Positions 59,501-64,000 of a stretch of DNA of 64,000 bases are shown here, one piece after another (the stretch's first letter is position 1; the number at the start of each line of letters is the position of its first letter). Below the pieces are notes generated by a model. It did not search any database. It saw nothing but the letters and a program-made list of their open reading frames with translations, and was not told the origin of the DNA. Both the position numbers and the translations under genes were made by a program. This DNA is from Agelas oroides (Eukaryota; Porifera; Demospongiae; Agelasida; Agelasidae), in contig OX422183.1 in assembly GCA_949130485.1 (NCBI GenBank), positions 28,274,816 to 28,338,815 of the forward strand. The letters are read 5' to 3'.

Positions 59501-62500
59501 TACAGTTTGGCTGTTCTCCAATAAATGGTGTGCCATAGGAACGTGGTATGTGCTTTATGTGTGGTTCCTGGCACAAACATATTCTCTCACTGACAAATCC
59601 TTGTCCAATGCTTGAAACTTGAAAAGTCGGCGTTCAACCCCTCCCGAAAAGCATAATTATAGCGCCTTCTTTTTTTTCACAGATAGTACTTTTATAGCCT
59701 TTGGCATCTTGATTCATGTGGGTCACTTGCTTGTAACTGGACATTACCTCTGAAAAATTGTATTAACAATTAAAAATTTTACTTTGGACGAAAACTATGT
59801 GGGTGAGTCTGAGAAACTGAAAGTTTAATTACATGGCCTTATGCAAGATCTTTCAAATTTTTAGTGTGAAGCACATTATGTAGCTGCATGCCCAAACCCC
59901 ATGTCTCACAAGAAAGAATGGTCTGGTGAACCCAGTCAGACTTCTTGAGCTAGTGTGTGCTTTTGTGACTAGTGTAACTTTACGTAATTCTGTAAGGGAA
60001 GTGCTATGTAATAATTACCAATCTCGCAATGGCATCTGTCCTCACCCCACATTTGAATAGGCCAAAGAAATTTGACTTCATTCACTAAATCATTTCTCAC
60101 CTGGAGGTGCACGTAGGCTGGGCACAAGAATACACATACATATACTTAGGTGCATTAGGACATGAGTACTGTACTCACACTAAATATAATTATCACATTA
60201 TTTTTGGCCAAGCCCACATCCGTCTTAACAAAAAGCTACCAGATTTTTACAACAACTTGTTGCTACAGAGGGCAGGGAGTTCAGCATAACACTAACTTCA
60301 CAAAGCAAATCATGGTGAACTGGAAAAAAAAAAATTTAGTGTGGCCCTGCAGCAATGTCGTACAAATGGATGAAACGCTGGTATACGGCATTCTGTGTGC
60401 AACAACTTGAGTAAACTGACATAGAAGTTTGTACTCATACTCCACCAAGCAGCTGCCTACTGTCACTTGACTGTGTACTGTAGCAAAGTTAGTGTTATGC
60501 CAAACTATAGCTGAATGCCCTCTGTAGCGTCTTGTTGTTGTAAAAATCCAGTAGCTTTATTGTTATTCAGGCCAGTTTGTGACATACTAATTTTATTCAT
60601 GAACATGTACCCGTAACCTTATGTTTAGTGAAGAGAAGCAGGAAAGATCGCAAAACCCAGAGCAGTTCCACTAGTGGTAGTGTGTCTACTTGCATTAGCA
60701 ACTGTGCAGATCTCAGAAATTCCTACCCATACATTGAGTTTGTGTCTTACTTGTTCTTGGAAGTTACATAGTAATTTTCAGTAACAAAATCACACCATAG
60801 CTCTTTCACATCGTTATCCTTCATGACCTACTTGGGATGATAAAGCTAACCAATTCAGTAAATACTGATTTCGGTGGGGAACTGCTCCAGGTAAGCATCA
60901 CTTTCATAACAGCAGCACTGAATTGGACATTTCAGAGTGCTGACATGCAACTCAAAGATAGGCAAAGACTGTTTTTTCCTACATTCAAATATCTTCCATC
61001 ATGGTACTAACTAGCGACTAACATGCTGGAAGATCAATGCTTTAAATGGCAGATACCACCACTAACTTAGCTACCATCGCTAGTTTCCGTGGACCAATAA
61101 TACACCTCCATAATCTTGTCCGCCATATGTGAATTCATTCAAGTAATTGTGCAAGCATAGTAGGTGGTGATGAGGTCTGAGTTTGAATGAGTTTTCCTTG
61201 TATGTATGGCGTATATATGTATGTATTTAGGCACATATGTAGCAATGTTCATGCAAATTTATAACTAGAAAAATACAAGTTTTATGATGACCCCACTTCC
61301 ACATGCAGTCATTGCCAAAATGATGAGAAGCTTAGCCAATAGTTCACTTTCAGTTTGTCAGAGAAAAAACACAGGACAACAGAAGAATTTTACACTTGGC
61401 AGCTAAATGATACACATCCTGTTGGTAGCCTTTCATAACCACACCTTTCCTTGCTTAACATGCATTATCCAAATTTGAGGGGTAGATATATCTCCATAAT
61501 TATTCTTAAATTGCCTTGCCCACGTGACTAAGTATGGCATCACTGTCACCAAAATAAACCTTGCTGAAAAAGTCATTACTGTGAAATACTGGACAATGGA
61601 CAATATTATATACTTGTGACTTGCACCTATGTGCTTGAACTAGAAAACTGTATTGCTAGTAAATTGGTGATGTGAACTACACTCTTCAAGGTAGGGTCTC
61701 CTAGTAGCTAAATTGGACCATGCGGTGATTGTTTCTGCTATAGAGAGAGAGGAGGGTCTATCACACTTACTTATAATGGAGTTGAAACTGGTATTTAAGG
61801 CATACCAAGATCCTGAATGGGAAGCAAAAACCATACCATATAGAGGGATACTTTTGAGGGAGAAAACTTTTGTGAATTGGCAGAAAATAAGACTTGCGGA
61901 GAAAACTTTCACCAAAAGATGCCATGTCCCCCAATTCGTGGAGAAAACTTTTGTGAATAGCTACAAAACCTCGAATTTTGCAAAAATTTTCTCCCTTGAA
62001 AGTTTCCCCCTTTACAGTATAACACAAAACAAATCATCCAGGTCACGTGATCAACAGAGTTGGCATACACTCGTGATTTTAATTTATGTTGAAATTAATA
62101 CTGCCGAGTGTCACAAAAGATTGTTTCCATATGTGCTTATGCATGTACATACACCTAGTACAATACACCATAGTATGCCTGTGCAGTGGCTCTCTTCAAA
62201 CATAGATATCTTCAAGTACATGTATTTTTTCAATGCAGGATGCAATGGAACAGATCTTAGTAATGAAAGTGGGACAACAAACACAGCAAGATGTGCAGAC
62301 AGAGGATTTGTGAACAGCTTGTCCATCTCTGATGGTGTGGTCTGCTATAATGGAACCACTATGGGGTCTATGGCAGTCTACATCTGTAATGATGGTTTTC
62401 TACTGGTGGGGAATGAGGCCAGAGTCTGTCAGAGTGATGGCAACTGGAATGGTAGAGCACCCCAGTGCTTTCCAGGGGAACAACGTACGTATGTATGTTC

Positions 62501-63991
62501 TCCTCTCTCCATCCACATGAAAATACATACATATCATGATCTCTATAATCAACTTTTCAGTTTACTACAGTCTGAATTTACTTTTGTGAATCAATTGTGT
62601 GGGTACTTGACAAAGTTTGTGGTAATCTGTATAGACAGCTATCAAATTCTCAGTAAGCTACCTCCAAATCGACCAAGCTGAATCTTATTTAAAATCACTG
62701 TAGCTATCAACCAGCTAAATTTTATCCTCTCAAAATTTCCATCCCTATTGCATTACTGAAATGCAAACATTGTGGGGAGAGCCTGAGCATGTTGTAACAA
62801 AAAAAGAGTGGTCATCATTTGCACATGTTGAACAGCACTGAACTGCTCACTAGAGGAGACAACTGACCTAGTAACCATGGCAACCACCACTTGGACATTA
62901 CATACCAACCATGGAATCATGGATATTTTGTCGTGTCATGTTTGCAAAGGTATCCACCACCATACCAATCAAAATTAACCACCATCAGATAAGTATAGGA
63001 ATGTTTTACAATACATCTTCCCTAACTGCCATTACATTCTGTCACATATCTCCCAATCCCATGTCAGTCCCAAAACCATTCTATTACCACTTGGAGAGAA
63101 GGACCCAAACAACATTTGGAAAATAATTAATCTGAATTAAAATATTCGTTTTTGAGATAGCAAAGGTCAAAGTGCACTAATAATGACCTTTGACCCAAAC
63201 TTTATGGGATATACTTGTTAATTATATTAAACGAAAGGAAATTTTGTGAGCTACAAGTGGTGTAAATTGTAGATCATAAAGTTAATCTCACTCAAAGCTG
63301 TGGTTGATTTAGTAACAATAGGTAAGCTAAAAATTTCCGAAAAATCAATTTTTTGTCTGGTTCTAACTCTGACGCCATAGACTGCAGAATGCTGAAATTC
63401 ACTGTGAGTTAATATCTCAACAGACACTGTGTAAAAACCAAGTTTTGTTCAAATCGGTGAGGGTAAGGATTTTTTTGTGTTGATTTGACATGGAATGACC
63501 CAGTTACAGTTTTGAACAATACTGGTGATAACTGAAAACTTTTCTGTAGCCAGTCACCAAAGCTGCCATGTGCCATCACCCAGTAGGTGACAGCGACCCT
63601 TCTCCCATCCTACCATGTGCAGTGCACAATGGGACATCATAAGTCGAACATTTAAAGAATGTCTCAAGGCATTGCACTGTTGTAGTTCCTCACAATTGAT
63701 CCTTCTAAAGATATTATGTAGCTCAGAACTGGAGAATAATAGCAATAGCAAACTTTGGAGGCCAGATGTTTACTTGTGTGTTTTTATCCGTTATATTAGG
63801 TCTCTGGCTGTAAAATGTCTAGACACAGAAGTGGTCAACTAAGTATAACTTTTATGACCATGAAAATTTTGTCATCTACAGATCAAATTGGCTATATTGT
63901 TGGAGGCGTTGTTGGAGGATTTGGTGTCGTATTGCTCATAGTCATCATCATCATCATCAGTGTGAAAGGTGCTAATAGATTGATGTACAAG
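47528..63991 (+). CDS. Receptor-like membrane protein: Ig-like, Fn3-like, sushi, TM (partial)
   Basis: Host gene in separate exons. 47528-47567: hydrophobic VLHLLLISLIMLYPG, probably the end of a signal peptide whose start lies upstream. 47812-48165: Ig-like domain (FTAAPPTCPGDPFTFECTVT ... LVECFGPANN). 52500-52588: doubtful exon. 58954-59232: Fn3-like module (TCTIDYGTDPSYTNLVY ... TTYYYIVSAESSSQC). 62239-62484: sushi/CCP domain (VVCYNGTTMGSMAVYIC ... CQSDGNWNGRAPQC, four Cys plus Trp). 63882-63991: transmembrane helix (GGVVGGFGVVLLIVIIIIIS) then basic KGANRLMYK before GTAAG. The Ig, Fn3 and sushi exons are all phase 1-1, the classic shufflable arrangement. Introns reach over 10 kb and are filled with transposons. 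The cytoplasmic part (possibly kinase or phosphatase) lies beyond the window. Confidence 0.75.
49145..49385. repeat. Old interspersed repeat, copy 2
   Basis: Diverged relative of 40935-41300 (CTGCCAGAAATGAACCACCAACAAGGTGAAA, AAATGGCCCACTTGG, CACCCACCTCC). It lies in an intron of the receptor gene. Confidence 0.45.
50935..51420. mobile_element. Diverged copy of the 27950 TIR element
   Basis: AACCCTCAAAAACCAACCAAAC, CCATCCCTACATCTTG (50985) and TTGTGTGCATAGGAGGATTGTGG match 28009-28160 in order. The right end is eroded (GGATGTAGTG at 51410). Intronic. Confidence 0.65.
51529..51932. mobile_element. piggyBac-type MITE
   Basis: TTAA|TCCTTTAGGGCC at 51525 and GGCCCTAAAGAG|TTAA ending 51936. TTAA duplication and short YYCTTTAGGGCC termini fit piggyBac-like elements. 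A GCGGATATATCCGC palindrome lies just inside the left end. Intronic. Confidence 0.75.
53402..53442. mobile_element. 41-bp minimal TAGCCTCG element with perfect 9-bp duplication
   Basis: TAGCCTCGTCCCCAGGCC, a 9-bp spacer-like core, then GGAACGAGGCTA. It is flanked on both sides by ACTGCAGAC. The shortest member of the family in this window. Confidence 0.88.
54268..54363 (+). other. Conserved element-borne exon-like frame (MAFVDQ...)
   Basis: ATG to a GTGAGT donor, 32 codons. The same frame in copy 1 (about 3051 to 2955 on -) differs at only a few residues, and both keep the start codon and donor. No domain is recognised. It may be the first exon of a captured or element gene. Confidence 0.4.
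54640..55915. other. Intron DNA, no feature recognised
   Basis: Lies within the long intron between the Ig-like and Fn3-like exons. No terminal repeats or convincing exons are seen. Confidence 0.4.
55916..56276 (-). pseudogene. HIRAN-like domain exon, fragment
   Basis: On -, FNGKRIVRGYHAYKRVWVTV and GKELPCRKAEKSELAPVAV resemble the start of the HIRAN-like domain at 26995 (VRGYHIYEDIW, GEELPCQRE), with the middle shortened. A GTGAGT donor follows at 55915. About 75 residues precede it without a recognised domain. Probably a transposon-associated relic. Confidence 0.5.
56464..57116 (-). pseudogene. Unrecognised gene fragment split by a MITE
   Basis: The first part (57116 down to 56883) reads LVLCEWTGCPGTQTSNKV ... 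YCEDIPTTELRSYFHMKFHK. The MITE 56726-56882 interrupts it. Taking one copy of the 9-bp duplication, the frame continues as GFDHYLNDKRQAKSINQFE before a stop. An overlapping frame downstream (KEQEGLFEAKCKYLREQAKG ... ENEEELLSFSKQL) looks like a coiled coil. I do not recognise the family. Confidence 0.4.
56726..56882. mobile_element. TAGCCTTGG palindromic MITE (GTTCACAATAAT subtype)
   Basis: Hairpin arms with TTGCGTTCACAATAATA on each side. Perfect 9-bp flanking duplication ACAAAATAG. Same subtype as 38779-38909. Confidence 0.92.
57117..58953. other. Intron DNA with short AT-rich direct repeats
   Basis: AAAACATGAAARTTTT...CACGAAAATTTCCAG...TACGGTA occurs twice (58147-58195, 58242-58289). Open frames on - at 58223-58595 have no recognisable domain. 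No other structure is seen. Confidence 0.4.
59233..60231. other. Intron DNA, no feature recognised
   Basis: Follows the Fn3-like exon. I see no exon, tandem repeat or inverted termini. Confidence 0.4.
60232..60556. mobile_element. MITE with AAGCTACYRGATTTTTACAAC termini
   Basis: Arms of about 65 bp (including CTACAGAGGGCA and CATAACACTAACTT) at 60232-60298 are mirrored at 60487-60556. No clear target duplication. Intronic. Confidence 0.7.
60557..61844. other. Intron DNA, no feature recognised
   Basis: No exon or repeat that I can support. Confidence 0.4.
61845..62022. mobile_element. Small MITE with GGGAGAAAACTTTTG arms
   Basis: ATACTTTTGAGGGAGAAAAC at 61848 is mirrored by TTTTCTCCCTTGAAAG...TACAGTAT at 61988-62022. 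GGAGAAAACTTT recurs three times between. It lies just before the sushi exon. Confidence 0.55.
62485..63881. other. Intron before the TM exon, no feature recognised
   Basis: AT-rich. No inverted termini, tandem array or supported exon. Confidence 0.4.
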
Positions 63992-64000
63992 GTAAGATGC

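Overview
The window looks like nuclear DNA from an early-branching animal, most likely a demosponge. The evidence is GT-AG introns throughout, extreme density of small palindromic DNA transposons, and one host gene with a sponge-style extracellular architecture (Ig-like domain rich in Gly/Thr/Ser and Cys, an Fn3-like module, a sushi domain, then a transmembrane helix). No rRNA, tRNA, CRISPR or bacterial operon is visible. The species cannot be fixed from the sequence.

Layout. 0-8 kb: intergenic DNA made of short inverted-repeat transposons (1-467, 512-893, 2113-2459 with telomere-like repeats inside, 2684-4148, 4654-4990, 5905-7228). 8-14.1 kb: an intron-containing DDE integrase-like gene on + whose 5' part is split by a 5'-truncated LINE (8667-11512) and an inverted-repeat element (11552-12333). 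14.2-16.1 kb: a large foldback of nested palindromes. 16.3-17.3 kb: a TTAA-flanked element, with a second copy at 22450-23455. 18-20.6 kb: a multi-exon, frame-damaged HECT E3 ligase gene. 21.5-23.8 kb: a second, broken integrase gene on -, interrupted by the second TTAA element. 24-25.6 kb: minisatellites and a satellite-bearing hAT-like element (second copy at 39.0-39.7 kb). 27-27.9 kb: a HIRAN plus Ulp1-protease pseudogene. 29-30.3 kb: nested elements with 9-bp and 8-bp target duplications. 31-44.5 kb: three copies of a family with 24-bp tandem repeats, one carrying a frame-preserving 90-bp repeat. Between these lie a decayed pogo/Tigger transposase (32.1-33.0 kb, -), a nearly open hAT transposase (33.3-35.6 kb, -, one stop) and a Ty3/Gypsy integrase fragment (38 kb, -). 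47.5-64 kb: the host receptor-like gene on +, with small phase-1 exons in very long transposon-filled introns; it runs off the right edge.

How it fits together: apart from the receptor gene and a few doubtful exons, almost everything is transposon-derived. Target-site duplications visible in the sequence define several families: TAG...CTA palindromes with 9-bp duplications, hAT-like with 8 bp, and TTAA-type. At three places (LINE in integrase A, TTAA element in integrase B, palindrome at 56.7 kb) removing the insert gives a continuous reading frame, so insertion order can be read directly. The most unusual structures are TIR modules bounded by TGTAGGGATGG/CCATCCCTACA, the satellite-carrying hAT-like element, the five exact 90-bp coding repeats, and the HECT gene between two convergently placed integrase genes.
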